From contig JANSXT010000002.1 of NCBI GenBank assembly GCA_024742765.1, positions 62,001-126,000 of the forward strand: a DNA stretch of 64,000 nucleotides, written 5' to 3'. Below, piece by piece: positions 52,477 through 60,679 of the stretch. The DNA is from Phyllobacteriaceae bacterium (GTDB lineage Bacteria; Pseudomonadota; Alphaproteobacteria; Rhizobiales; Rhizobiaceae). Position numbers and translations under genes: made by a program. Numbering within the stretch: the first letter of the stretch is position 1; each line of letters begins with the position of its first letter. The notes under the pieces were generated by a model. That model saw only the letters and a program-made list of their open reading frames with translations. It was not told where the DNA came from and ran no database searches.

Positions 52477-52736
52477 TCCCCATTTGTCATCGGAGCCCAG
52501 CGGTTCATGCGGTCGAAGCCGAAATCATCGCGGCATCCAATAGTCGGATCCGCTTGTCAGCCGATCCTCTCTATCCGGGCGGCGGCGGCCAACCAGCCGA
52601 CCGCGGAAGCGCCGCAGCATACAGACCGCCAGCAACCGAAACCATCATCCCGGTGGCGCAGGGCCGGTCATGCACCAACAATCAAACTGGACCAGTCAGA
52701 CAAGGCTGCTCACATACTTGCTGGCCGGCTCGATGA
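52473..52736 (+). pseudogene. truncated alanyl-tRNA editing (AlaX-like) protein
   Basis: The gene starts in the stop of the preceding one. Its first roughly 50 residues (AVEAEIIAASNSRIRLSADP, LYPGGGGQPADRGSA) match the beginning of the alanyl-tRNA synthetase editing domain, including the GGGQPADRG loop. The similarity stops at about residue 65, where IS3-derived sequence begins; the zinc-binding HxxxH and C-x3-H motifs are lost. Likely a non-functional fragment left by IS insertion and deletion. Confidence 0.7.
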
Positions 52737-53040
52737 TCGCCGCGGCGAGAGCATTTTCATCGGCAACCCGCTGCGGCTTGCGCCATTGCGGCGACCGGTT
52801 CTGCCCCACCACCCGGTAAGCCCGACGCTGTGAGACGCCGAGCTCTGCACACGCATGCTCGATGGACTGGCGTTTGCGGACGGGCTCTATCAGTTTCCCG
52901 ACGCGGCCTCTTTCAGGATCGCCTTGTCGGGCTGTGCGTCGGCCGGCAGGCGTTTCAGGCCCATCACTGGGCTCCCTTGAACTCGACAACCTTCCACTCA
53001 AGATGGCTGCGCTCAAGGGGTCACGTCAGTTCAGCAAGTG
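52700..53040 (-). pseudogene. IS3-family transposase remnant (OrfA end and OrfB start)
   Basis: Minus-strand frames show MGLKRLPADAQPDKAILKEA (end of OrfA) and, in another frame, RKRQSIEHACAELGVSQRRAYRVVGQNRSP (start of OrfB). The DDE core is missing. It separates the truncated AlaX gene from the LysR gene. Confidence 0.8.
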
Positions 53041-53090
53041 CAAAATGAACAACTTGGGCACCGGCGGCAAACGGCCGCAAAAAGGGACGT

Positions 53091-53978
53091 TTAAGCGACA
53101 CCTGCCTCCTGCATGATCCATTGTCGGAATGCCGCGATCTTCGGGACGGTCATCCTGTCCGGATGCACAACGACGAAATACTCCGCCGTGGTTGGAACGG
53201 GCGCATCTATGGCGCGCATGATCCGCCCGGCATCGAGAGCGCGGGCTGCATAGATATCGCGCACGATGGCAAGCCCCTGGCCAGCAACAACGCCCTCGAT
53301 CAGCAAGGCGTCGTCGGCGTAGCTCGGCCCTTTCGTTGCGTTGCGGTCCGGCTTGATCCCATGCGCTTCAAGCCAAGTCGACCAGTCAGCCCGGTCGCGG
53401 TCCTGGAGAAGCGGATAACGGAGGCAATCGGCCGGATTGGTGATGGGACCATCGACCAAGAGCGATGGGCTGGCGACGGGCAAGAGCATGGGCGCGAAGA
53501 GAATGGCGGCGCTGAGGCCGGGATAGTCGCCGGAGCCGTACCGGATCGCCACATCCACTGTGCCGCCCGCGATGTCGGCAAGCTGCGCGGACGTTTCGAT
53601 CCTCACTTCGATTTTCGGATGCCGCGCGGCGAAACGGCCGAGGCGGGGGGTGAGCCAACATGCGGCCAGGGAGGGTGTCGTGCTGACGATGAGGGATTGC
53701 GGTCCTGGCTTCCGATCCCTGAAGAGCTGCACGGCATCGTCAATCTGCTCGAAACCCGGCGCGATCTTGCCAAACAAGCGCAGGCCAGGCGGCGACAGCT
53801 TCACCTCTCGGTTTCCGCGCTCAAGAAGCTGGACGCCAAAGCGTTTTTCGAGCGCCTTGACCTGCTGGCTCACGGCCCCGGGCGTCACGTTCAGTTCCTG
53901 CGCAGCGCGCTTGATGCTGCCTTGCCTGCCAACTTCGACGAACGTGCGCAGCGCGCTGAAGGAAACGAAGGACGTCAT
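53091..53978 (-). CDS. LysR-family regulator (GcvA-like)
   Basis: 295 residues. N-terminal winged HTH (LRTFVEVGRQGSIKRAAQELNVTPGAVSQQVKALEKRFGVQLLERGNREVKL) and a GcvA-type effector domain (GTVDVAIRYGSGDYPGL). It is divergent from the MFS exporter gene with 81 bp between starts, and a perfect 15-bp palindrome lies there. The usual logic is that it activates the exporter on binding the compound and represses itself. Confidence 0.92.
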   Translation of the reverse strand: MTSFVSFSALRTFVEVGRQGSIKRAAQELNVTPGAVSQQVKALEKRFGVQLLERGNREVKLSPPGLRLFGKIAPGFEQIDDAVQLFRDRKPGPQSLIVSTTPSLAACWLTPRLGRFAARHPKIEVRIETSAQLADIAGGTVDVAIRYGSGDYPGLSAAILFAPMLLPVASPSLLVDGPITNPADCLRYPLLQDRDRADWSTWLEAHGIKPDRNATKGPSYADDALLIEGVVAGQGLAIVRDIYAARALDAGRIMRAIDAPVPTTAEYFVVVHPDRMTVPKIAAFRQWIMQEAGVA

Positions 53979-53987
53979 TGCGGGAAG

Positions 53988-54002
53988 TTTAGTTGAACTA
54001 AA
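53988..54002. promoter_or_regulatory. LysR-type palindromic operator
   Basis: TTTAGTT-G-AACTAAA, a perfect palindrome containing a T-N11-A LysR box, lies 10 bp from the LysR start and 58 bp before the MFS start. Confidence 0.8.
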
Positions 54003-54059
54003 TCATTCGGCAAGAGATATGCTTTGTGTGGGACGGACCGGCATGCATGTCTAAGCCGT

Positions 54060-55238
54060 ATGCGGACCAACTTTGCCCGATCCGAACATCTGTCGGCTGC
54101 CCTCGTCCGCCTTTTGGCGGTCGGAGCAGGGGCGGCCGTCGCCAACAGCTACTACAATCAGGCGTTCCTCGGCCATCTCACGGCGGAGTTTGGACTGGCA
54201 GCCGGGGTCGTCGCCATCGTGCCCGTGCTGACCCAGGCAGGCAACGCGCTCGGGGTGCTGTTCCTTGCCCCGCTTGGGGATCGGGTTGAACGCAAGTCTC
54301 TCATCCTGATAACCATCGGCACTTTGGTGATCGCGTTGATCGGCGCGGCAGTGTCACCGGGCTTTCTATGGCTTGCGGCGGCCAGCCTCGCGGTCGGCCT
54401 GTTCGCCACGGTCGCGCAGCAGATCGTACCACTCGCCGTGCATCTGGCCCCGCCGGCTGAGCGCGGCCGCGTTCTCGGCAAAGTGACAGGCGGTATACTC
54501 GTCGGCATCCTGCTTGCGCGCGTGGTCAGCGGCATGATCTCGGACATTTGGGGTTGGCCGTTCGTGTTCTGGTTCGCGGCCGTCTTGATGATCGCGATCG
54601 GCGTGGCGCTGGCGCTCTGGCTGCCCCGCGTGCCGCCGACAACCGACCTGAGCTATCCGCGCCTTATTGGCTCCCTATGGACGCTGGTTCGGACCCATCG
54701 TGTTCTTCGGCAGGCAGTTGCCGTGCAGTTCCTGATCTTCGCTGCTTTCATCGGCTTTTGGTCGAACCTCGCATTGCTGCTGGCGGAGCCGCGCTATCAA
54801 CTCGGAGGAACGGCTGTCGGCCTTCTGGCGCTTGTGGGTGTCGTCGGTGCACTCGCCGCGCCGGTTGCTGGCGGGTTCGCGGACCGGCGCGGGCCCGGCG
54901 TGGTCGTTTCGATTGGAGCAGGCCTCGTGGTGCTTGCGTTCCTCATCTTCGGGCTCTGGCAAGGCTCACTCATCGGCCTGATCATCGGCATCGTCGTGAT
55001 GGACCTTGCTGTTCAGTCCTCGCAGGTCGCCAACCAGGCGCGCGTCTATGCGCTCGACCCGACGGCCCGCAGCCGTCTGAATACCGTTTTCATGGCAACC
55101 ATGCTCGCCGGCGGCGCCGTCGGTGCTGGCATGGGGGGCGCTGCCTATGCGGCCTGGGGCTGGACCGGCACATGCGCTTTCGGCGCAACCACCGCCGCAT
55201 CGGCATTGCTGCTCTCTCGATGTTCCAACGCCCGTTGA
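54060..55238 (+). CDS. MFS transporter
   Basis: 392 residues from ATG 54060, with twelve predicted helices. The segment GDRVERKSLILITIG between helices 2 and 3 is the MFS motif A, and ADRRGPGVVVSIG repeats it in the second half. It belongs to the drug/arabinose-efflux type (YfcJ/CynX-like layout). Function is probably export of a small organic compound sensed by the divergent LysR regulator. The upstream TTG at 54024 would add 12 residues without clear benefit. Confidence 0.88.
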   Translation: MRTNFARSEHLSAALVRLLAVGAGAAVANSYYNQAFLGHLTAEFGLAAGVVAIVPVLTQAGNALGVLFLAPLGDRVERKSLILITIGTLVIALIGAAVSPGFLWLAAASLAVGLFATVAQQIVPLAVHLAPPAERGRVLGKVTGGILVGILLARVVSGMISDIWGWPFVFWFAAVLMIAIGVALALWLPRVPPTTDLSYPRLIGSLWTLVRTHRVLRQAVAVQFLIFAAFIGFWSNLALLLAEPRYQLGGTAVGLLALVGVVGALAAPVAGGFADRRGPGVVVSIGAGLVVLAFLIFGLWQGSLIGLIIGIVVMDLAVQSSQVANQARVYALDPTARSRLNTVFMATMLAGGAVGAGMGGAAYAAWGWTGTCAFGATTAASALLLSRCSNAR

Positions 55239-55504
55239 ACGAAAGCCGAGCAAACTTTGCTTCCCTTCAGTCCCTGAAAGACGCAACGAAAGCGCCTTGC
55301 GTATTGGGCGGTGTTCGCCAGCTGTGGCAAAACGGATCTTGGCTGCACAATGCTTGAACGCCCGTTTCTCGCAGCTGCGAACCGGCCAACGCCTCAAGTG
55401 CCTCAGCCGCAACGGCGGCTGATCATCTGCCACAAGACGCCCTGTCCGGTTTCCCGGCACGGCCCACAAGGAGCGATCGCGCGGGGTCGTGTGAACTTCG
55501 GTAC
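55239..55504. other. spacer without gene
   Basis: 266 bp. Short frames only; nothing recognised. Confidence 0.4.
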
Positions 55505-55627
55505 TCATCGCATCAGATACTTGACGAAGGCGGCGATGCCGAGCACGAGAAACACGAGCACCAGAAGACCGATCAGGCCCATACCGCCCATGCCCCAGGC
55601 GCCATCCATCATCCCATTACCCATCAT
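55505..55627 (-). CDS. 40-residue Gly/Met-rich single-pass membrane protein
   Basis: Minus-strand ATG at 55627 after GGAGG (spacing 5). The 40-residue product has a Gly/Met-rich N-terminus (MMGNGMMDGAWGMGGMG) followed by one membrane helix (about 18-36, IGLLVLVFLVLGIAAFV) and a basic end (KYLMR). It stands 74 bp after the CDF exporter stop in the same direction. Met-rich mini-proteins of this type accompany copper genes. Function unknown; copper contact through Met is inference. Confidence 0.7.
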   Translation of the reverse strand: MMGNGMMDGAWGMGGMGLIGLLVLVFLVLGIAAFVKYLMR

Positions 55628-55701
55628 TCCGGCCTCCTTTCATCGCTGATTGCGTGTCATCAAACCCGCACTGAGCAATTGCGGTTTGCGTGTGACCCCG
55701 T

Positions 55702-56703
55702 TCAGCCATCGGGCTGCTCCATTGCCCGATGGCCGCTATGCTTGGTGACGTCGATGGCGTCCGAACCGGCTTCATCGAGACACACGGACTCGATCTGAAG
55801 CGTCACGAAGAAAAAGCCGAAGCGTTCGCGCAGCATTCCGTTGGCGGTCTTCAGCAGTTCGCCCGTATCCCCTCGCCATTCGGGCACGGTGCGCATGTGT
55901 GCCGAGAACACAAAGCGGCCGCTGGTCAACGCCCACCCATGCACATGGTGCACATCCGAGACACCATCCAAGGCTTCGAGCGCCTTGATGATTTGGGACA
56001 ACGAAACATCGTCGGGCGTGCCATCCATCAAGAGGTGGACAGCATCACGCAGAATGCCCCAGCTCGCCCACAGCAGCACGAAGCCAAACGCGATGCCGAG
56101 CAGCGGATCGATGGCGAGGAAGCCGGTGAACCGGATGACCAGTGCCGCGACAATGATGATCAGGCTGCCGACGAAGGTCTGGATGATATGCCAATAAGCG
56201 CCCCGGACGTTCAGATCCCGGCCCTGCTGGCGGTAGAGCAGATAAAGCGCGATCACTTCGGTCACGATGCCGCCGGCGGCGACCAGCAGCATCGGTGTTG
56301 TCGCCAGATGGATCGGGGCACCGAGGCGCATGAACCCCATGACGATGACGATCAACGCCATCACCAACAAGAAGGCGCCATTGACCAGCGCGCCGATGAT
56401 TTCGGCGCGATACCAGCCGAATGTTCGCCGCAGGTCGGCGGGTCGCCGGGCGATCCGGGACGCAACGATTGCGACCAACACGCCGCCGACGGCCGAGAAG
56501 GTATGGAAGGCGTCGGAGATCACCGCCACCGAACCGGTCCACAATCCAACGATCAGTTCAATGACGAAGTAGATGCCGGTCAGCCAGGCCGAGATGGTCA
56601 GTGCCCGGCCACTGGACGGCAGGTGTCCGGCATGGCCGTGGCCAATTCGGACTTTGCTCGAACGCGTGTGATCGCTGTTCATTCCGTTTTGGCCAGCACT
56701 CAC
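55702..56703 (-). CDS. cation diffusion facilitator (CzcD/ZitB-like)
   Basis: 333 residues. His-rich N-terminus (GHGHAGH), six helices, SVAVISDAFHTFSA with the Asp/His metal site in helix 2 and ALVIRFTGFLAIDPLLGIA for helix 5. The C-terminal domain carries VSDVHHVHGWALTSGRFVFSAHM. It exports Zn, Cd, Co or similar divalent ions from the cytoplasm. The start overlaps the stop of the cytochrome gene (ATGA), so it belongs to the metal operon. Confidence 0.92.
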   Translation of the reverse strand: MSAGQNGMNSDHTRSSKVRIGHGHAGHLPSSGRALTISAWLTGIYFVIELIVGLWTGSVAVISDAFHTFSAVGGVLVAIVASRIARRPADLRRTFGWYRAEIIGALVNGAFLLVMALIVIVMGFMRLGAPIHLATTPMLLVAAGGIVTEVIALYLLYRQQGRDLNVRGAYWHIIQTFVGSLIIIVAALVIRFTGFLAIDPLLGIAFGFVLLWASWGILRDAVHLLMDGTPDDVSLSQIIKALEALDGVSDVHHVHGWALTSGRFVFSAHMRTVPEWRGDTGELLKTANGMLRERFGFFFVTLQIESVCLDEAGSDAIDVTKHSGHRAMEQPDG

Positions 56704-57197
56704 GAGCGGGGCTCCTTCGCGGAGATGCGGTTGAGTTCGTCATGGCGCTTGCGCACATCCTCGGGCCAGGTGCTCTTGATGTAGCTGAGAATGGCGATGA
56801 TCTCGTCGTCGGTCAGGACGCCTTGATAGGCGGGCATGGCCGATACGTAGTTCTCGAGGTTTGCGGCGCGCGCAACGCCCAGCTTGGTGATGGCGAACAG
56901 CACTTGGTCGGGGTGGTGCCAGGTGTGGCCGGTCTCGTCATGCGGCGGCGCCGGCAACAGGCCGTCTGGCTTGGGCGAGCGCCAGTCGGCAACCTCGCCT
57001 TCCAGGTCGACGCCATGGCAAGACGCGCAATTGGCCTGATAGAGCTGTTCGCCCAATGCCAATGTAGGCGCATGATCCGGGCGAAGGAGCTCGGTTCCGC
57101 CCGGATCCGCCCCGCCCCCTGTCAGGCGGATCGCGGCCACGGTGACCAGCACCGCAACCGCAATTCCGCCTGCCCCAAGCCAGACCCACGGCTTCAT
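56700..57197 (-). CDS. membrane-anchored cytochrome c
   Basis: 165 residues from MKPWVWLGAGG; the frame is open further upstream, but this start gives a clean signal anchor (about 4-24). A haem attachment site CASCH and a distal Met in YVSAMPAYQGVLTDDEIIAILSYIKSTWP identify a class I cytochrome c of the periplasm. It resembles cytochromes that sit with multicopper oxidases in metal-resistance clusters. It overlaps the CDF gene by four bases. Confidence 0.88.
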   Translation of the reverse strand: MKPWVWLGAGGIAVAVLVTVAAIRLTGGGADPGGTELLRPDHAPTLALGEQLYQANCASCHGVDLEGEVADWRSPKPDGLLPAPPHDETGHTWHHPDQVLFAITKLGVARAANLENYVSAMPAYQGVLTDDEIIAILSYIKSTWPEDVRKRHDELNRISAKEPRS

Positions 57198-57240
57198 GCC
57201 GAAGATCCGGCCGGCGAGGATTGATGGTCCAGGGTTCGGA

Positions 57241-57711
57241 TCATCGACCCATCCGCAGGAAGACCGCCGGCTGTTCGCCACTCTGGTCCAAATAGGCATA
57301 GACATTGTATTGGGCGTTGCGGTCGAAACCCATGCCCAGAGAGCCCTGCGGCATCCCTGGCACGGCCAAACCCCGAATGTCGGGTTTCTCCGACATCAGC
57401 TTTTCTATCGCTTCGATCGGGACGTGGCCTTCGAGGACATATTTGCGTTCGCCGCCGATGGCCGAGGTGTGACAGCCGGCCAGTTCGTCGGTCACGCCGC
57501 CTTGCTTTTTGATGAGCGACAGATCGTCCATGTCGCGCGTTTCAACCGTATATCCCGCCTCGACCATCTTTTCGGCCCAGACCTGGCAGCAGCCGCACCA
57601 CGGTGTCTTGAAAACGAGGACGGATTTGTCCGGATCGGCCTCTTGGGCATTTGCGGAGCCAAAGGTGGCGATCGCCGTCGCAAAGACGATGCCTATCGCA
57701 GTTCTTTTCAT
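57241..57711 (-). CDS. DUF411 periplasmic metal-binding protein
   Basis: 156 residues from the ATG that overlaps the previous stop (57711). Signal peptide ending GSANAQE, then a thioredoxin-like DUF411 domain with FKTPWCGCCQVWAEKM, GCHTSAIGG, HVPIEAIEKLMSEKP and GLAVPGMPQGSLGM. DUF411 proteins are found with copper and multi-metal resistance genes and bind copper through the Cys cluster. Confidence 0.9.
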   Translation of the reverse strand: MKRTAIGIVFATAIATFGSANAQEADPDKSVLVFKTPWCGCCQVWAEKMVEAGYTVETRDMDDLSLIKKQGGVTDELAGCHTSAIGGERKYVLEGHVPIEAIEKLMSEKPDIRGLAVPGMPQGSLGMGFDRNAQYNVYAYLDQSGEQPAVFLRMGR

Positions 57712-58001
57712 TGTTCGGTGTCCTTTTTCGATGTGTTGGAATGGCAGCTCATGCCGATCACTTTGTGCATCACCAGATGCATGCCGAGACACGCCAGCAG
57801 CGGCGAGGCGGCCCAGAGCACTTGCGTGAGGGATTGGCCTTCAGGGGCGGCCAGAATGATCAGCCCGACGCCAGGGAACATCGCCACGCAACAGGCCATC
57901 ATCAGCCAATGGGAAACCGAGTGGTCGGTTTGCTTGTCTGCGTGTTTGCTGGCCGAAATTGCCGGAACCGAGCGGCGGTGGGGGTTGTAGGGCGTCTTCA
58001 T
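57708..58001 (-). CDS. DUF2933-like small membrane protein
   Basis: 97 residues with two predicted helices (about 32-52, WLMMACCVAMFPGVGLIILA, and about 60-80). A C-terminal MHLVMHKVIGMSCH segment is rich in Met, His and Cys. The layout fits the DUF2933-type proteins seen in copper clusters. Overlaps both neighbours by four bases (starts in the L,D-transpeptidase stop; ends in the DUF411 start). Confidence 0.7.
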   Translation of the reverse strand: MKTPYNPHRRSVPAISASKHADKQTDHSVSHWLMMACCVAMFPGVGLIILAAPEGQSLTQVLWAASPLLACLGMHLVMHKVIGMSCHSNTSKKDTEQ

Positions 58002-58549
58002 AGCACCACCACCTTCGCGCCCACTGGCACGCGCCCGTAGAGATCGACCACATGATCGTTGATCATGCGAATGCAGCCATTGGACACCGATTGCCCAATC
58101 GATTGCGGCTGGTTGGTGCCATGGATCCGGTAGAGCGTGTCCCGGCCGTTGCGGTAGAGATAAAGCGCCCGTGCGCCGAGCGGGTTGTTGGGCCCGCCGG
58201 GGACACCGCCGGCATAGCGGGCGTATTTCTGCGGCTCACGCCGGATCATGTTCTGGGTCGGTGTCCAGCGGGGCCATTCGGCCTTGCGGCCGATCACGGC
58301 CGTGCCCTTGAAAGCCAGACCCGCGCGGCCAACGCCCACGCCATAGCGCCGTGCCTGCCTGCCGCTTTGCTGCAGATAGAGAAAATGGGCGCGCGGATCG
58401 ACGATGATTGTGCCCGGCGCATAGCCGGACATAGGGATATTTTGCGGCAGGTATTTCGGGTCGAGCCGTGATGTATGGGCCCGGGCTTGCAAGCCGGGAA
58501 GAATAGCGCTGGCGGCAATGCCGAGCACAATTGTGCGCTTTGTGATCAT
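57998..58549 (-). CDS. L,D-transpeptidase (YkuD)
   Basis: 183 residues. N-terminal signal (ITKRTIVLGIAASAILPGL ... ARAH) and a YkuD catalytic domain with IHGTNQPQSIGQSVSNGCIRM, the His and nucleophilic Cys of the family. It cross-links peptidoglycan or attaches lipoproteins in the periplasm. Such genes recur inside copper-resistance loci in alphaproteobacteria, perhaps because copper inhibits these Cys enzymes. Confidence 0.9.
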   Translation of the reverse strand: MITKRTIVLGIAASAILPGLQARAHTSRLDPKYLPQNIPMSGYAPGTIIVDPRAHFLYLQQSGRQARRYGVGVGRAGLAFKGTAVIGRKAEWPRWTPTQNMIRREPQKYARYAGGVPGGPNNPLGARALYLYRNGRDTLYRIHGTNQPQSIGQSVSNGCIRMINDHVVDLYGRVPVGAKVVVL

Positions 58550-58608
58550 GAGAGACCTCGATTGGCTGATTTCGCGAAGGCACCTTCACAGGTGCCGGCT
58601 AGGAGAAA

Positions 58609-58947
58609 TCAGGCAGCAATCGGAGGTCGGAACTGGGTAACGGCAATCCCGCCCGGAACAGCGGCTGAGCGGGCGATCATCAGATTGGCATCTGTTGCGC
58701 CGAGCGGCATGCCGATCGATGGCACCGCATTGCCGCAATCCATGGCGCATCCACCTGTGGCGTGATGCATCTTGCCATCTTCGATCGCACAGCAATCAGC
58801 GAGCATGTCCGCCATGGTGGTTTCGGCGACCTGCGTATGACCCGCGCCGGCCGTATCGTAGCCGGGAGCACTATCAAGCGTCGCGCCGGGGACGGCCATC
58901 GCCACCACCAGCGCCAGCATCACGATCATGCTGAGTACGCACTTCAT
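58609..58947 (-). CDS. secreted Cys/His/Met-rich hypothetical protein
   Basis: 112 residues. Signal peptide about 1-22 (CVLSMIVMLALVVAMAVPG). The mature part has DMLADCCAIEDGKMHHATGG followed by CAMDCG, a cluster of Cys, His and Met suited to copper. Size and layout recall the DUF2946-type proteins of copper loci. It lies 60 bp upstream of the transpeptidase gene, same direction. Confidence 0.6.
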   Translation of the reverse strand: MKCVLSMIVMLALVVAMAVPGATLDSAPGYDTAGAGHTQVAETTMADMLADCCAIEDGKMHHATGGCAMDCGNAVPSIGMPLGATDANLMIARSAAVPGGIAVTQFRPPIAA

Positions 58948-59273
58948 GTCGACGTTCTAGACCAATCCATTTTGATTTTCCAGATTTGGCTTCTTCACGA
59001 GATGGTCTCGTTTCATGACATCGTTAACTCGATGGCGGCAAACCGCGTCTTTACCGGTTCAGCCGCCGTGGAAAGTCTGGCTATTTTTTCGGCCAGCCAG
59101 CCGGTCGCCGATATTGATCAGACCGACATCCAGAGCTGCGTTCGGTCCTGAGCGAGGCCGGCTTTCCATCCAAACCTGCCCAGGCCGGCTGAACGCGGAC
59201 AATAGGCGAGACGGCGGCACATCGCCTGCCGTCGTCACCCCTGTCTTGATTGTGGCGTGCGGTGACCGCTGGC
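58948..59273. other. gap in copper cluster
   Basis: 326 bp. A 49-codon plus-strand frame at 59002-59151 is open but unrecognised and against the operon direction, so not called. The minus-strand promoter of the downstream metal genes may lie at 58950-59000. Confidence 0.4.
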
Positions 59274-60671
59274 TCAGGTCACCTCAAACCATGTGTTCAT
59301 GCCGCCCGCAGCGTGTTCGAGCATGTGGCAGTGATAGAGCCACTTGCCGGGATTGTCGGCAACAAAGGCGATCCTGGTTGTCTGTTGCGGCCCGATCAGG
59401 GACGTGTCCCGCCAGGGCTGGCCGTCATCGACTTCACTGCCCGAGCGTTCGATGACGCGGAAATGATGGCCGTGAACATGCATGGCATGGGCAAAGGCCG
59501 TATTGTTGACCGTCTCGATGATGATCGTTTCGCCCCGTTTTGCCGAGTAGAGGGGCGCTTCGGGAAGATTGGCGTTGCCATTGAACGCCCAGACCTGACC
59601 GGTGTCGCGAAAGTCGGAACCTTCGAGCACTTTGCCGTTGTAGGTGACGCGGCCGATATTGCCCATCGCACCGCCCGTCATCTCGACGCGAACCGTGCTT
59701 GCGCCAGCCAGATCGGGTTCGGGCAGGTCGTTTGGGGGCAAAGAGGGCAAATTCGGCTGGCCCTTCGGCACACCTGTGATCTCAAAGCCAGCGAATGCAA
59801 ACGGCGTATCGCCCGACAGTTCCTCGATCTTGAAATCCGAGCCGGCATCGGGGACGATCAACAGATCCACGCGTTGCGACGGACCGATCGTGAGCGGTGC
59901 ATAGGACAAGCGCACCGGTTTAGGCAGAGCCTGACCGTCATAGGCCATCACCTGTGCATCAAAACGGTTCGGATCGATCTCGAAGATTCGCGCATTGGAC
60001 GCATTGATCAGGCGCAGCCTGTAGGCTTCACCCGCATTCAAGGTCTGGACCGGCATGGCCCGGCCATTGACGGTCAGCCAATTGCCCAGGCGCCCATCAT
60101 GGCTCCAGTCCATCAGCGAGCCAAGGCTGGCAACATCCAGCGTGCCTTCGCCAGCCAGGCGCCAATCGTCAATGACGAGCGTCAGGTCATGGTCCCGATC
60201 GAATGGCGATGTGTCTTCGTCGACGATCAGCGGTCCGTAAAGGCCGCGCGCGACCTGGTTCCAGCTCTTGTTGTGTGCGTGATACCAATAGGTGCCGGCA
60301 TCGGGCGCGACAAACTCATAGTCAAAGCTCTCGCCGGGTTCGATCGGCTCCTGTGTCAGCCCGGCAACGCCATCCATCGCGTTTTCGATGCGAATGCCAT
60401 GCCAGTGCAGGGATGTTGGCTCTTCCAACCTGTTGGTCAGACGAACCCGTACCCGCTCGCCGCGCCGCACCCGTATCTCTGGCCCGGGCGCCGAGCCGTT
60501 ATACGTCCACAAATCGGATGCTGGCCCGTCGGGCTGGAAAAGAGCTTGCCGGGAGGGACCGGCAACCAGATCGGTAAAGCCGTCCTGGCGGGCCAGGGCG
60601 CGTGATGGAAACTGCGTGGCGAGCGCCGCAAGACCGGCGCCACCCAAAAAATGTCGGCGTGTGATGTGCAT
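59274..60671 (-). CDS. multicopper oxidase (CueO/CopA-like)
   Basis: 465 residues with a Tat-type leader (ITRRHFLGGAGLAAL). All four copper motifs are visible: SLHWHGIRI, TYWYHAHNKS, HAMHVHGHHF and LYHCHMLEHAAGGM. This periplasmic enzyme oxidises Cu(I) to Cu(II) or other metal/phenolic substrates. Slightly shorter than E. coli CueO and without its Met-rich insert. Next to copD and copC, which supports a role in copper detoxification. Confidence 0.93.
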   Translation of the reverse strand: MHITRRHFLGGAGLAALATQFPSRALARQDGFTDLVAGPSRQALFQPDGPASDLWTYNGSAPGPEIRVRRGERVRVRLTNRLEEPTSLHWHGIRIENAMDGVAGLTQEPIEPGESFDYEFVAPDAGTYWYHAHNKSWNQVARGLYGPLIVDEDTSPFDRDHDLTLVIDDWRLAGEGTLDVASLGSLMDWSHDGRLGNWLTVNGRAMPVQTLNAGEAYRLRLINASNARIFEIDPNRFDAQVMAYDGQALPKPVRLSYAPLTIGPSQRVDLLIVPDAGSDFKIEELSGDTPFAFAGFEITGVPKGQPNLPSLPPNDLPEPDLAGASTVRVEMTGGAMGNIGRVTYNGKVLEGSDFRDTGQVWAFNGNANLPEAPLYSAKRGETIIIETVNNTAFAHAMHVHGHHFRVIERSGSEVDDGQPWRDTSLIGPQQTTRIAFVADNPGKWLYHCHMLEHAAGGMNTWFEVT

Positions 60672-60679
60672 CTTAAACC

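Noticed and set aside
55729-56784. 351-codon plus-strand open frame
   Set aside because: Antisense to the CDF exporter gene; the product is rich in Asp/Gln/His/Arg with no recognisable fold.
58762-59151. Plus-strand frame in the copper cluster gap
   Set aside because: First part is antisense to the small secreted protein gene and the rest matches nothing; direction opposes the operon.
59250-60605. 451-codon plus-strand open frame
   Set aside because: Antisense to the multicopper oxidase, which has all four copper motifs on the minus strand.
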